Positions 1 through 9,921 of a stretch of 64,000 nucleotides of DNA are shown here, piece by piece. The position numbers and the translations under genes were made by a program. The notes under the pieces are model-generated. The model was not told the DNA's origin, made no database searches, and saw only the letters and a list, made by a program, of their open reading frames with translations. The stretch is taken from contig NC_057762.1 in the NCBI RefSeq assembly GCF_010389155.1, positions 27,898,055 to 27,962,054 of the forward strand, in the 5' to 3' direction. How positions within the stretch are numbered: the first letter of the stretch is position 1; each line of letters opens with the position of its first letter. The DNA is from Erigeron canadensis. Lineage: Eukaryota; Streptophyta; Magnoliopsida; Asterales; Asteraceae.

Positions 1-83
1 TTTTCGATGTCATCACCACCCGTCCCGACATCACTAAACCACTGTCGCTGTCACCGCGCAACATTATGCGGGTACCATGCTAG
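1..83 (+). mobile_element. 3' end of a non-autonomous Helitron (truncated by window edge)
   Basis: The segment has short CACC/GTCGC-rich sequence, then GCGCAACATTATGCGGG and GTACCATG, and ends in CTAG followed by T at 80-84. The same terminal pattern (CGCATTACGCGGGTA.CCATG.CTAG or CTCG, then T) recurs at 21943, 49319 and 52003 on this strand and inverted at 12582 and 16758. A CTRR-like end next to a host T is the Helitron signature. The CTCG variants depart from the strict CTRR rule, so assignment to Helitrons is inference. Confidence 0.5.
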
Positions 84-1960
84 TAACATTTTTAAAAAAA
101 TTACGATATACATAAAGTGTTAACATAACACATTTAATGCAATTCCCAAATGGATAAGAACTCATTTATAACTCTTAGGGGGAAGGGAGTGGTGGGCGGG
201 TTGGGTGTGGGTTGGCTCAGCCCTCCCAGGCACACCGCCACCATGCATGCGGGTTGAAGCAGGGTTGAAGTTGCGCGGCCTTTAAGTTGGTGGCGGGTCA
301 GGAGATTTCGAACATTGAGGAGCGTGTGAGGAGGTAGGGTCCAACTTTGAATTGACCGTTGCATCTATTAAAAGAAAAAAGAATTGTCCGTTGCCTTTTC
401 TTGAGCTGCTGCTGTGTGGCCTCAAAGAAAACCACAAAGCTATAAATATTTTGAGTTGTTGTTGCTGCTATACTTTGCTTCTTGTTATCTTTTGATAAAT
501 TATTAAGACAAATAATTTGTGTGGTGTGGAGTGTGGTGTGTTTCTCGTCCACAAAGACCACAAGAAGAAACTATTTTGCAAATTTGAGTGACTACGTGAC
601 AGCTTAAGATTGGTTGGTCAAAAGATAACAAGAGTTTGTCGAACTTTTTTTATTGTATTGTTTATGAATGGTTTATGTTTTATTTATATTGTTTTGTGAT
701 AAAAAATGATTGATTAAATTAAATAAAAAAAAAAAAATTTTGGAAAAGTTGAGAAAGTGATGAATGACATGAAAAATTGTTGTGAGGGTTGGTTGAGAGG
801 GTTGAAAAGGATAAATGAGTTGGAAAAATGTAATTGGTAGAATTTGAAAGGGTTGAGATTTTTAACTACATGACTCTCTTCCCCCTTATGAATCAAACAT
901 AGGTTTGTTAAATACAAGTAGTAATACAACTTAACTGATGGTAGTTGATGTACATAAATTAATCGTACATTTTCCATGATAATCATTAATAAAATATTTG
1001 ATATAAAAAATATAATTTTTTTTATACGATGTTAATTATAATTGTTATTGAGTTTAGCATTTTTTTATTAAACATTTTGACTAATTTATTCGTATGACAA
1101 TAGATATAAAACAATTTTCAACTATTCACAATAAATTTAAAACTGTTTTAATTGTATATTGTATATTTTATAGCAATATACAATTACATTGTTTTTGATA
1201 AATTATTTATATTATTCACAAAGCCGACTCACACAATGAGAAGTGACAACTGTATGATACAATAGAAGTGACAAGTATATGATACAATAGTAATATTTAC
1301 ATACAAATGTTGAAAAGATAATGACTATTTAAATAGTTCTTATTTAAGCAAGTACATAAATCATGTTGTTATGAATGATTGAAATTTATTATAGTTTATT
1401 GCTGTTAATGAAATATCTTTTGAATTCATCCTCATAGAAACTCTTCTAATTATAAAATTATGATATACGACAAAACTGAAAGATGAAGTTTGAAAAAAAG
1501 AATAAGTGCAATACATGTTTTTTTTTATGGTTACAAGATGATTTTTAAGATAATAATTGGTAAGAATTAATCGTTTTCTTATTGCTCTCTATTTCATATC
1601 TTAAACATTATGTGTCAAATTGAGAAACCATTATAAGTGAGGCAGCTTTTGAAGCTGACAGAGAGCCAGCCAGCCCAGCTTAGCCAAATAGATATCAAAT
1701 CACATGCATATAAATTGACTCTTTGTGGAAGGGGATGGCTTAATTTTTGCCGTTTAGTCGTTTTCTCCCGACAAGATACCGTTAATTACATCTTCACTCT
1801 ACACTCCAAACTCTCTATCGTATTTTATTTTATTTATATGAATTTGTTTTTTTCCTATATATTTGATAAAGTAAATTATTAAAGGTGAATATTCTGCATG
1901 GAACATCTTTTATTATACTAAATCACAATTGTTCTAATAACTTATTGACCAATCAGCTCT
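84..1960. other. Intergenic, no gene seen
   Basis: AT-rich sequence without a convincing coding region on either strand. The short ORFs here lack family motifs and plausible splice partners. A minus-strand C/A-rich stretch at about 165-335 (GGGTTGGGTGTGGG and similar) gives an artificial proline-rich ORF. Confidence 0.6.
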
Positions 1961-2385
1961 CGATTTCTTAACGTTGACTTTTGTTTTCAATTTTGACTTT
2001 AATTTACACTTTTTTGTTTTCCATCACAAATTTACACTTTTTACCCAATAATTTTAATATAATAAATAAATAATAATAACTTATATATATCCAATAGAAT
2101 AATAGCTAATATTTATCCAATAAAATAATAACTAATATATATCCAACAATATGTTCTATCATATATATAAATTACGATTTCTTAATGTTGACTTTTGTTT
2201 TCAATTTTGACTTTAATTTACACTTTTTTGTTTTCAATCACAAATTTACACTTTTTACCCAATAATTTAAATATAATAAATAAATAATAATAGCTTATAT
2301 ATATCCAATAAAATAATAGCAAATATCTATTAAATAAAATAATAACTAATATATCGTTCTATCATATGTATAAAAATAATAAAAT
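1961..2385 (+). repeat. Tandem duplication, unit about 214 bp, two copies
   Basis: The unit starting CGATTTCTTAACGTTGAC at 1961 is repeated from CGATTTCTTAATGTTGAC at 2175. Both copies run through ACACTTTTTGTTTTC, TTTACCCAATAATTT and repeated ATCCAATA(A/G)AATAATA blocks, with scattered substitutions and small indels. There is no coding potential. Confidence 0.8.
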
Positions 2386-4190
2386 TTATTGTAAATATAT
2401 TAAGATTTTAGTAGTGGTTGTATTTGAATTGAACACTCAGTATCTACTTATATCTTTAACTTTTACTTTATAAGCTTTTACGAGTTACATGTATTAATAT
2501 TTAATATTAATAATGTCGTAAGCCTCGTGTCCAGTGTTGGACACTGGTCTAAAATCTAGTTGAATATCTATACGTTTTTATATAGAGAGATTTCAACCAC
2601 TATACCTTTTTAAAAATGTATATTAATAAATACTATGTACGGAAGTCATGTGATGCAACAACGATGATGTTAACAGCGATGGTGTGGTGGTAATAGCGAC
2701 GAATGGTGGTTAGTGACAGTGAGTAGTGTAAAATATTGATATAAATATAATTGATGTGAAAAAGAATAGTGTATTTTATTTAAAAGTTAAAGCATAAATG
2801 TTGTAAATTAATTTATCACATACATTTTAGCCTTTTTGGTATAAATGTAAGTTAGATAATAATCATGTTGATGGAGAAGGGCATAATAGGTATATTGGAT
2901 CTTTGTAATTAAAAATTTGAAGACAATGTATTTTATAAAAGCGAAGTGATATTTACACAGAAGTTTTTTATAGTTTCACGGATATTTTACTTTAATTCCA
3001 ATAATACCCTCATATATTTTTTGAACATTAATACCCTCGTATTAATCAACCCAATTAGCCAAGTCAACTCATAGATGTTTACGATGTAGATCTTATTCTA
3101 CCATCTTTTATCCCTTGACCAGTTTAGATTCGTTGATAATCCACCCACCTCTCAATTAAAATTTCACACCTTGTAAACTTGAAAGATTCATGACGGATTC
3201 ACTCATCTTCATCTTCATCATCATCATCATCATCATTTAAAAAATCAGTCTCATACATCATTATCACAACGTCAAATACGATGTTTTCATAAGCTATACA
3301 AAGGTTTAAACACTCGCTATTCATTCACAGATCATCTCCACAAAGCCTTAGTAACCTCATGTATCAAAACATGTAGAAATAAAAACAATCCACAAAACCC
3401 GAAACCCGAAAAGGTAATGACGGAATCTAGGGTTCGTGGCTATCTTGTCAAAAAATTATGCGAATCTGATGTGGTGATTTGATGAACTTGTGTTGATTAT
3501 AGAAAGAAGGAAGATGAAGGTTTTATTATATTGCTATATGTTAATTTACTATCTTGCAGATCATTTGATATGTATTTGTTAAGATGCACTTTGTGTATAT
3601 AGAATTAGATTTGTAAATATGTTAATTGTTAAACACTCCCGTGAAAGAAGCCTAATAGAAAAGGAAAAGGTCATCCTGATGTTGACTTTCACATTGGATA
3701 AACAAAATTGAGGACAATATGGTAATTTCATATCAATATTCCTTGCATGGATCAAAATGAGCCGTGTAAAAATCACCAGCCATTTAAGTAAACATATGAT
3801 TTTGTAATTACCCCGAAGATATGGACGACAATTTTCGTTTTCTTTAAATAGTTCGATTATGACAACACAATTTATTTTATATGATGATAAATGAAGAAAA
3901 GAAAAACGGAAAAAAATATCCATTTTTGATAAGAGGCAAAGATTAGCCAAAATTAAATAAACGCAATTTTGGAAGTGTTAAAAAACCAATGTGACACTAC
4001 ACGCCTCGTCATAGACTAAAGCGACACAAAACAAACGTTTACTTACTAGATAGATTAACAAACTGTTGGCCGCATAAAACTGTCCCGCCGCCCCCCACAT
4101 TCTACTTTATCCAACATTTAATATTTGTATTGATAAATGCTATAACGACAAATAAATTATAAATAGATATCGAAACGCGTAACACCACTA
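2386..4190. other. Intergenic, no gene seen
   Basis: AT-rich, with a short (CAT)n run at about 3217-3236. The longest reading frame (minus strand, 3579-3950, 123 codons) shows no recognisable domain, no codon bias and no splice neighbours, and I treat it as chance. Confidence 0.55.
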
Positions 4191-4340
4191 GGCAAAAAAG
4201 GGTAACACCACCATGGGTATTAGCGGTGACGTCGCGGCTAATAATGCGGGACCCGTTTGACAGACTGCAGTAACGATTGACCGAAAGACGTGCCTGGGGG
4301 ACCCACTATTAGCGACGACGTCGCCGCTAATTATAAACCC
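4191..4340 (+). repeat. Left terminal region of the MULE with two palindromes
   Basis: Starts GGCA then GGTAACACCACCA (4201-4213), matching the inverse of the right end. It contains palindrome copies at 4218-4243 (TATTAGCGG..CGCGGCTAATA) and 4307-4332 (TATTAGCGACGACGTCGCC). A GGGACCC stretch lies beside the first copy and GGGGGACCCAC beside the second. Confidence 0.7.
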
Positions 4341-4418
4341 TAAAATTTTAAAAGGCAACCACTCCACCATCTTCCCTCACACACTATCCCCTCCAAACGG
4401 AAAAGTCTTCCAAAAAGC

Positions 4419-4674
4419 ATTCCGGCCATCCCAAAAAAAAAAAAAACCTCAGTTCCGGCGATCCATTTTGTATCCATATTCCGGCCATCAATCATGTCAG
4501 TCTTCCTATCAAGAATCTAGCCACCCCACCCTTTTTTTGTGACGTATATCCGGCCGTTTTTGTTGTTACCGAGAATTTTCAGGCGAAAATTCCGGCCATC
4601 ACACACCTTACTTTTCAGACGAGGTTTTAGCGGCGACTCCTTTCTCGACGAACCGGTTCCAAATTCCGGCGAAC
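4419..4674 (+). repeat. Subterminal TTCCGGC(C/G)A repeats, six copies
   Basis: ATTCCGGCCATC occurs at 4419-4430, 4478-4489 and 4589-4600. Variants lie at 4453-4463 (TTCCGGCGATC), 4546-4557 (ATATCCGGCCGT) and 4663-4674 (ATTCCGGCGAAC). They sit just inside the left terminal region. In several plant DNA transposons, clustered subterminal motifs bind the transposase; that role here is inference. No good reading frame explains the pattern. Confidence 0.6.
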
Positions 4675-5330
4675 TACTTTTCCGACGACCCACTTTTCCG
4701 ACGTGTTCTTGGTATATTTACCAACACTCATTTAAATTTTTATTATTGTTATTATTTTTAATATAACTTGTTTGTTATAGAAATGTTATACTATTATATT
4801 TAGAAATGTTATTATTTTTAATTTAATTATGATAATTTAATTATGATATGATTGTTAAAAATGATATGATTGTTAGAAAACACATTGTTAGTAAAAATGA
4901 TATGATTGTTATAAATTAGTGTTAGATGGTTATGTTATTATAGTTAAAAATGATATGATTGTTACAAGTTCAGTGATTTTTATAAATTTTTTGTAGTTTA
5001 TGATTATTGGTTATTTGATTGTTAGTATATTATGTTAGAAAAAGTTATTATAATTGTAATTAGTGTTATAAATGTTATGTTATCATTGTTATAAATGATA
5101 TGAATGTTTGAAATTTTATGGTCACCCATATACGATATTATGTTAATAAACACTTGTTAGTATAATTGTAATTGTTAATATAGTTGTTATTACGTTAATA
5201 TGATTGCAAGTATTATTGTTAGAAAATAAGCTTATAAAAAGAAGTTGAAAATTTGTGCTCATTTAGGGATAATAAGTTGGAAAAAATTGTTGTGTTAAGA
5301 ATATGTTAAATTAATTTGCGCAACAAATGC

Positions 5331-5342
5331 TGCCACGTGGCA
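5331..5342. promoter_or_regulatory. Perfect palindromic G-box inside the MULE
   Basis: TGCCACGTGGCA is a 12-bp perfect palindrome centred on CACGTG, the site bound by plant bZIP and bHLH (including PIF) factors. It lies about 47 bp upstream of a TATA box at 5388-5396 and 139 bp upstream of the accessory ORF, so it probably belongs to that promoter. Confidence 0.6.
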
Positions 5343-5387
5343 CCTCGGGAATCGTCCCGTCCCAATCTGCGGATAAGGTGTCGTTTT

Positions 5388-5396
5388 CTATATAAA
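5388..5396 (+). promoter_or_regulatory. TATA box of the MULE accessory ORF
   Basis: CTATATAAA lies 85 bp upstream of the ATG at 5481, the expected spacing for a plant core promoter with a short leader. The surrounding sequence is less AT-rich than the flanks, which makes a chance TATA less likely. Confidence 0.5.
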
Positions 5397-5480
5397 CCAT
5401 CCGGACACATACGAAATTCTCTCCATATTTCTTTCATTTACCCATTTACCGCCGATCACCGTCTCCTATTAAAAAAGGTA

Positions 5481-5834
5481 ATGGTTTCTTCATCGTCATC
5501 TGGGCCATCATCACCATCTAGGGTAACATTTCATGCATTGAAAGCGCAATGTAAAGATGATATAGACGATGGGTATTAGCTTTACCACAAAATTAATGAT
5601 TGTAAGCTTCTTATGGAACAACGAATTGTCGAACATAAGAAGAAAATCAAAGAAATAAGGAAAATGGGCAGGCAAACCATTATAAGTGAAGATATGCATT
5701 GCAAATATCTTGAAATGACCTTACCAAAGATCAAAGAAATAACCTCCGAACTTGATAAATTGCTAAAGTTGAATGACAACAAAATGGACTTTGCAACATA
5801 TTATAAATTGCAAGCTGAAGACGGTTTATGTTAA
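5481..5834 (+). pseudogene. Small MULE accessory ORF, interrupted by one in-frame TAG
   Basis: From ATG 5481 one frame runs 118 codons to the stop at 5832-5834, broken only by TAG at 5577-5579. The first part is a serine-rich leader (MVSSSSSGPSSPSR) ending DDIDDGY. After the stop the same frame gives a lysine- and glutamate-rich, probably helical or coiled-coil segment (EQRIVEHKKKIKEIRKMGRQ to LDKLLKLND). I do not recognise the family. It is transcribed towards the transposase, with its own TATA box and G-box upstream. That layout recalls mudrA/mudrB of maize MuDR, although no sequence similarity to mudrB is claimed. The stop could be a lesion, or the second half could be a separate 73-residue product starting at 5613. 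Confidence 0.45.
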
Positions 5835-6053
5835 AAAGTTTATGTAGTATTTTAAATATGTTTTATTCCTCTCTAAGGTTTGTATCGTTATTTTGAATAT
5901 GTACTAATTTTTTTTTCTACGTTTTCTATCATAATACATATGGTGTGGTTCACACATAATACATAATACCCAACGTATATACAACATCTAATGAATTTAA
6001 TCATTTATAACAATAGGAGGCCCGACTGGTATTTTTGGGCAGTTTTCATACAT

Positions 6054-6704
6054 TCAATTCTGATATGCTTGTTCTCGATGTGCGTACATTGCTGCCACTG
6101 CACGTGCATGACCGGTTGCGTGGTGAATCCATTCTAGACTCTTGAAAGCCATAGGGTACTCATCTGCCAATTGCACTGCAACAAAATGGGTTTCGCAATT
6201 TATGAAAGCAATACTTATCGGTTGACCTAACTTTAATTCATCCAACCCATGATGCATCGGGAATACGGTGCGAGGGTCACATAAGCTTATGCAGTTGATT
6301 ATTATACCCAGCTTATTGGCCAGGAGGATATGGAACCACACTTTACTCATCCAAAATTGCTCGGGTCGCCATTGTTTATAATAAGATGTTTTCAGTGCCT
6401 GTAACATGCGTGGCCCCTCTCTGTCCCCAAACATTTCCATATACCCATCGTGGTCTGATTCAAACTCCTCGAGCATCTTCATATGAACCCACTCTGAACC
6501 GTAGTCCTCATCTAGCCCCAAAGCAACAGCGGTAGCTTGAAATCCACAGTTACCATCTCCTTTTACATTTTGTGCGCCCACAACGTAAGGTCGTAAATAC
6601 GATGGTAGCTCTGGAAGTACCCAATTGTAATTTGTGGACATCATGACGTTCATCGGTTCTGCAACATACCCAACCCAACTGGCCTCTAGCTCTGGCTCTG
6701 ACAC
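6054..6704 (-). pseudogene. OTU-like cysteine protease module of the MULE
   Basis: A 216-residue frame carries the OTU signature. D50-G-N-C53-G-F is the catalytic Asp/Cys box, and C-E-T-H173-F-V-A-V the catalytic His box, at normal spacing. OTU proteases remove ubiquitin or related modifiers. OTU-type domains are known as passengers or C-terminal parts of some plant MULE proteins. The frame has no strong start of its own. It overlaps, in a different frame, the C-terminal tail of the transposase reading frame around 6705-6860, so I read it as the C-terminal part of one MULE protein separated by a frameshift or an unrecognised intron. The catalytic residues are intact. It could alternatively be expressed separately. 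Confidence 0.65.
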
Positions 6705-6858
6705 CTGTTCATGCGTTGTTTCATATATGAGTGCGTAGTTTGGTTGTATACTTGTGTCGATGGTGCCCCGAAGAAGTCATCAACTAAGTTGGAATATGGT
6801 TGGTCATAGTTGAGCCAATGGGATTGGGACGTTTCCCCAAAGCCATATAAATTTTGTG

Positions 6859-9359
6859 TCACATATGGTGTTTCCCAGACCCCGTAGGATTGGGACGGCT
6901 CCCCGAATGTACATATATCATCAAGACCTGGATATGGGTGCAGGTTTCTGAAAAATTCAGGATTATCTTTGACCCACCCGGCTTAAAAATGTCCTTTATC
7001 TTTGACAACCAATGTTTCCGTTGGGGCTTGGGTTGCTCAACCAAGAAATTCGTAAGATGACCTACGACTTCATGGACATCTTCTTCATCGTTTATGTCTT
7101 TTAAGCATGTCGCCGGCGTTAAGTCAAGCTTTCTCCAAAACGGGTCTATCACATTCGGCTGGATACGACTCTCTGCATTTTTGGATATCAATAACTTTAC
7201 AACATTAAGTCTTTATGATTTAAAATATATATATAAAAACATACTAACCGCGCTGCATGTACTCGGCAATCTTGCATGCACATGGTAGCCCACAACTTGA
7301 CCGAACCTTGCACCTGGATATGGGTGCAGGTTCCGAAAAATTCAGGATTATCTTTGACCCACCCGACTTAAAAATGTCCTTTATCTTTGACAACCAATGT
7401 TTCCGTTGGGGCTTGGTTTGCTCAACCAAGAAATTCGTAAGATGACCTACGACTTCATGGACATCTTCTTCATCGTTTACGTCTTTTAAGCATGTCGCCG
7501 GCGTTAAGTCAAGCTTTCTCCAAAACGGGTCTATCACATTCGGCTGGATACGACTCTCTGCATTTTTGGATATCAATAACTTTACAACATTAAGTCTTTA
7601 TGATTTAAAAAATATATATAAAAACATACTAACCGCGTTGCATGTACTCGGCAATCTTGCATGCACATGGTAGCCCACAACTTGACCGAACCTTGCACCC
7701 GCACTTTTTCACCTGTTTATTCAGCTCTTTGTCTAAGCGAACGATTTCATTGCCCATTATGTCCAATGCTTTATGTGAAACCTTTCCCAGCAGGGCCTTC
7801 ACACAGTTGTAGTTGTGTTTACCCTGCTGGGTTTCCTTACTATACCCTAGTTGCCCCCTTATTTCTGTGTCTTGACCGATGATGACAGAATCAACACATT
7901 GCAAAATTCTGGTAAACGTACATTTCCCCTTCAGCTCTTCCTTCAGCAAGTGGTGCTCGGCCTCCATTCTGTTTGTGGTATGGTTCTGATAGTTGAGATG
8001 TTCATCGACCCAACATGACACAAACTGCTCTCGGTACAGGGACAACCAATTATCTTTCAGGTAGTTGTAGACAGATGGAAAATCTTTCAATTTTTTCTTC
8101 AACTCTTTCTCGTTTGAGTTAAAGTCGTCAACAGTCCGAGATTCATAGACCCCTTTCCACCAGACCTTAAGCCTTTCAATGGAAACATCTTCCAGCCACA
8201 ATGTCGGTTCGCAGTGTTTGGTTATGTTTTGCCATATGTGGAACCTACACAACAATTGTTTCGCTTCAGGCATAACAACCTTCAATGCTCTCATCAGGAC
8301 CAACTCTCTGTCAGTTAGAACGACACGAACGGCAAAGCCTTCAACAAGGGTGGACTTCAGAGATTGTAACACCCATCGATAATTAGCCTCCTGCTCGTTT
8401 ACGATAAAAGCATATGCTAAACTGAAGGTCCTGCCCATTGAAGTCACACCGACAATCTCAACAAGCGGCATGTTGTACACGTTGGTTTTATACGTGGAGT
8501 CAATTTCAATAACCTAGGGAAAAGCGCGCCATAGGGTCATTGATGTTGGATGCATGAAAAAAAGGTTCTCCAACTGTCCATTTTTACTATTTGTAGTGAA
8601 CTGGTAAAAATAGTTCTTATCCTGCAGCAATGAGAACATAACCTGCGAAAAGTAAACAACAAATAGTAAATAAGTCACTTCCAACAACGTAGTACATAAT
8701 CACTAATATGATGTTTGTACCTGCATTGGAGTACGTCCAGCTTGGCACGACCTTCGTTTTGATTTCAGAAAGTTGGTAATGTCTCCTCTTTGAGTCAGGT
8801 TTCCCGGAAATTCATGTTTGAGGTTTACCAGGATCTGACGTAGGTACAAACCGTGATCCGATTGGTTTCCCACATATTCCTTTTCTTCTTCCGTCATCTG
8901 TCTCGCGTATGCATTTCCATGCAGATCGGCAGTTGGATCATGATTGTGTCTCAAGTCCTTGACAGTTACCCTCCAACCACCATCACGCCCGGGGCGACCT
9001 TCCAAAGTAAAGGGACAGTCTATTTTATTGGACCGTTTTGGTGGCCCAACTAACCTCTTATCGCGTGGTCCACCGTGGTGACATATTAGTGTAATTTTAT
9101 TAACCACCTTTACCGAGTTTTTGTTCGTTCGCCGTATGACTAGAACATAACCCAACTCCATTGCTGATCTTTGAGCCCATTCTGTCAAGTCTTCAACGGA
9201 ATCGAACACCTCATCGGTTTGTAAGTCTCCAGCTTCGCAGTCAAAATCACCGTCCGCATCAGGTATCTCAAACACATTATCCGGCACTTCAATACGTACG
9301 TTTTCTGGGTCTGCCCAAATATCCTCAAAACTATCCATCTGAATAAATTCAGTAAACAT
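6859..9359 (-). pseudogene. FAR1-type MULE transposase, spliced, with in-frame stop
   Basis: Exon 1 (9359-8721, 213 codons) has an acidic N-terminus and a FAR1/WRKY-GCM1 zinc finger (C93, C115, H138, H140). It splices at CAG|GTACAA to 8642 (TTCGCAG|GTT). Exon 2 continues through ENLFFMHPTS to a TAG at 8514-8516, in the place of the residue normally found between RAFP and VIEID. The transposase core follows: D in VIEIDSTYKTN, second D in VLTDREL, E in NRMEAEHHLL. It ends with a C-G-C..CGLPCAC zinc-finger segment near 7640. A further exon starting ESRIQPNVIDPFW joins in frame through a GTTAGT donor and a TGCAG acceptor. That exon exists in two tandem copies. The protein is related to FHY3/FAR1. 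The nonsense codon makes the copy defective unless it is suppressed or spliced out. Confidence 0.75.
6927..7699 (-). repeat. Tandem duplication, unit about 385 bp, inside the transposase
   Basis: The segment 6927-7313 is repeated at 7313-7699 with an offset of 385-386 bp and only scattered differences (for example IFKPGG against IFKSGG, VEQPKP against VEQTKP). Each unit contains the SWIM-like CKVRSSCGLPCACKIAEYMQR end, the following intron and the ESRIQPNVIDPFW exon. The high identity implies that it arose recently relative to the element. Transcripts could splice either copy. Confidence 0.85.
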
Positions 9360-9416
9360 TTGGTTCAGTAACTATTGACGGTATCCATACTAAATACATA
9401 ACTTACACATAGGTAT

Positions 9417-9448
<32 letters not shown>

Positions 9449-9659
9449 TATATATGTTTACGTAAGAAATATACCTGTGCGAAATATAAATGTCAGCAGG
9501 TTTGAAAACGAATTTGCAAAAGATATGAATATTGGTCTGCAGCTTTGAATACGATTTTGCGAAATGGAAAGAATTTGAGTGTTTTTGATAACGAAAGAAA
9601 GATTATATATATACCTAAACTACAAATATCTAATTGGACTGTATGGTTCAGAATTTTTC

Positions 9660-9921
9660 CATGTCGGACTATTAGCGGCGACGTCGCCGCTAATAGTGGG
9701 ACCATGGACAAGCGGCACGGTTGTCGGACACATCATGTATTTCAGTGGTCACGTCATACTTATTTGCGGCGACATCGCCGCTAATACTCATACGTGGCGA
9801 GTCGAAAACGTGCTTTGTCAGTCAAACGTACAGGGTTGTCCGGGGACCCACTATTAACGACGACGTCGCCACTAATACCCTGGTGGGGTTGACCTTCTTC
9901 CTGGTGGTGTTACCATGTGCC
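9660..9921 (-). repeat. Right terminal region of the MULE with three palindromes
   Basis: It contains a 30-bp perfect palindrome at 9668-9697 (ACTATTAGCGGCGAC followed by its reverse complement), and imperfect copies at 9761-9786 and 9852-9877. It closes with TGGTGGTGTTACC (9902-9914) and TGCC. The frames here that translate as LLAATSPLI are by-products of the palindromes, not genes. Confidence 0.75.

Larger units (their letters stand above)
4191..9921 (-). mobile_element. Mutator-like element (MULE) with FAR1-type transposase and OTU module
   Basis: The element is bounded by inverted ends. The left end reads GGCA..GGTAACACCACCA from 4191. The right end reads TGGTGGTGTTACC..TGCC, closing at 9921. 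Each end carries two or three copies of a GC-rich palindrome (TATTAGCGGCGAC and its complement). Inside, the minus strand encodes a FAR1-type zinc-finger plus MULE transposase plus Zn-finger protein, followed by an OTU-like cysteine protease. The plus strand carries a short convergent ORF at 5481-5834. The transposase has an in-frame stop, an internal tandem duplication and a probable frameshift, so this copy looks non-autonomous now. I could not find a clear 9-11 bp target-site duplication, so the outer boundaries are approximate. Confidence 0.75.

Noticed and set aside
134..561. Two minus-strand ORFs near the window start
   Set aside because: Proline- and glutamine-rich low-complexity frames from G/T-rich sequence, without recognisable motifs.
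3579..3950. 123-codon minus-strand ORF
   Set aside because: No domain, no start context or promoter, composition like the surrounding spacer; judged a chance frame.
4539..4766. 75-codon plus-strand ORF
   Set aside because: Runs through the TTCCGGC subterminal repeats; no family match or splice partner.
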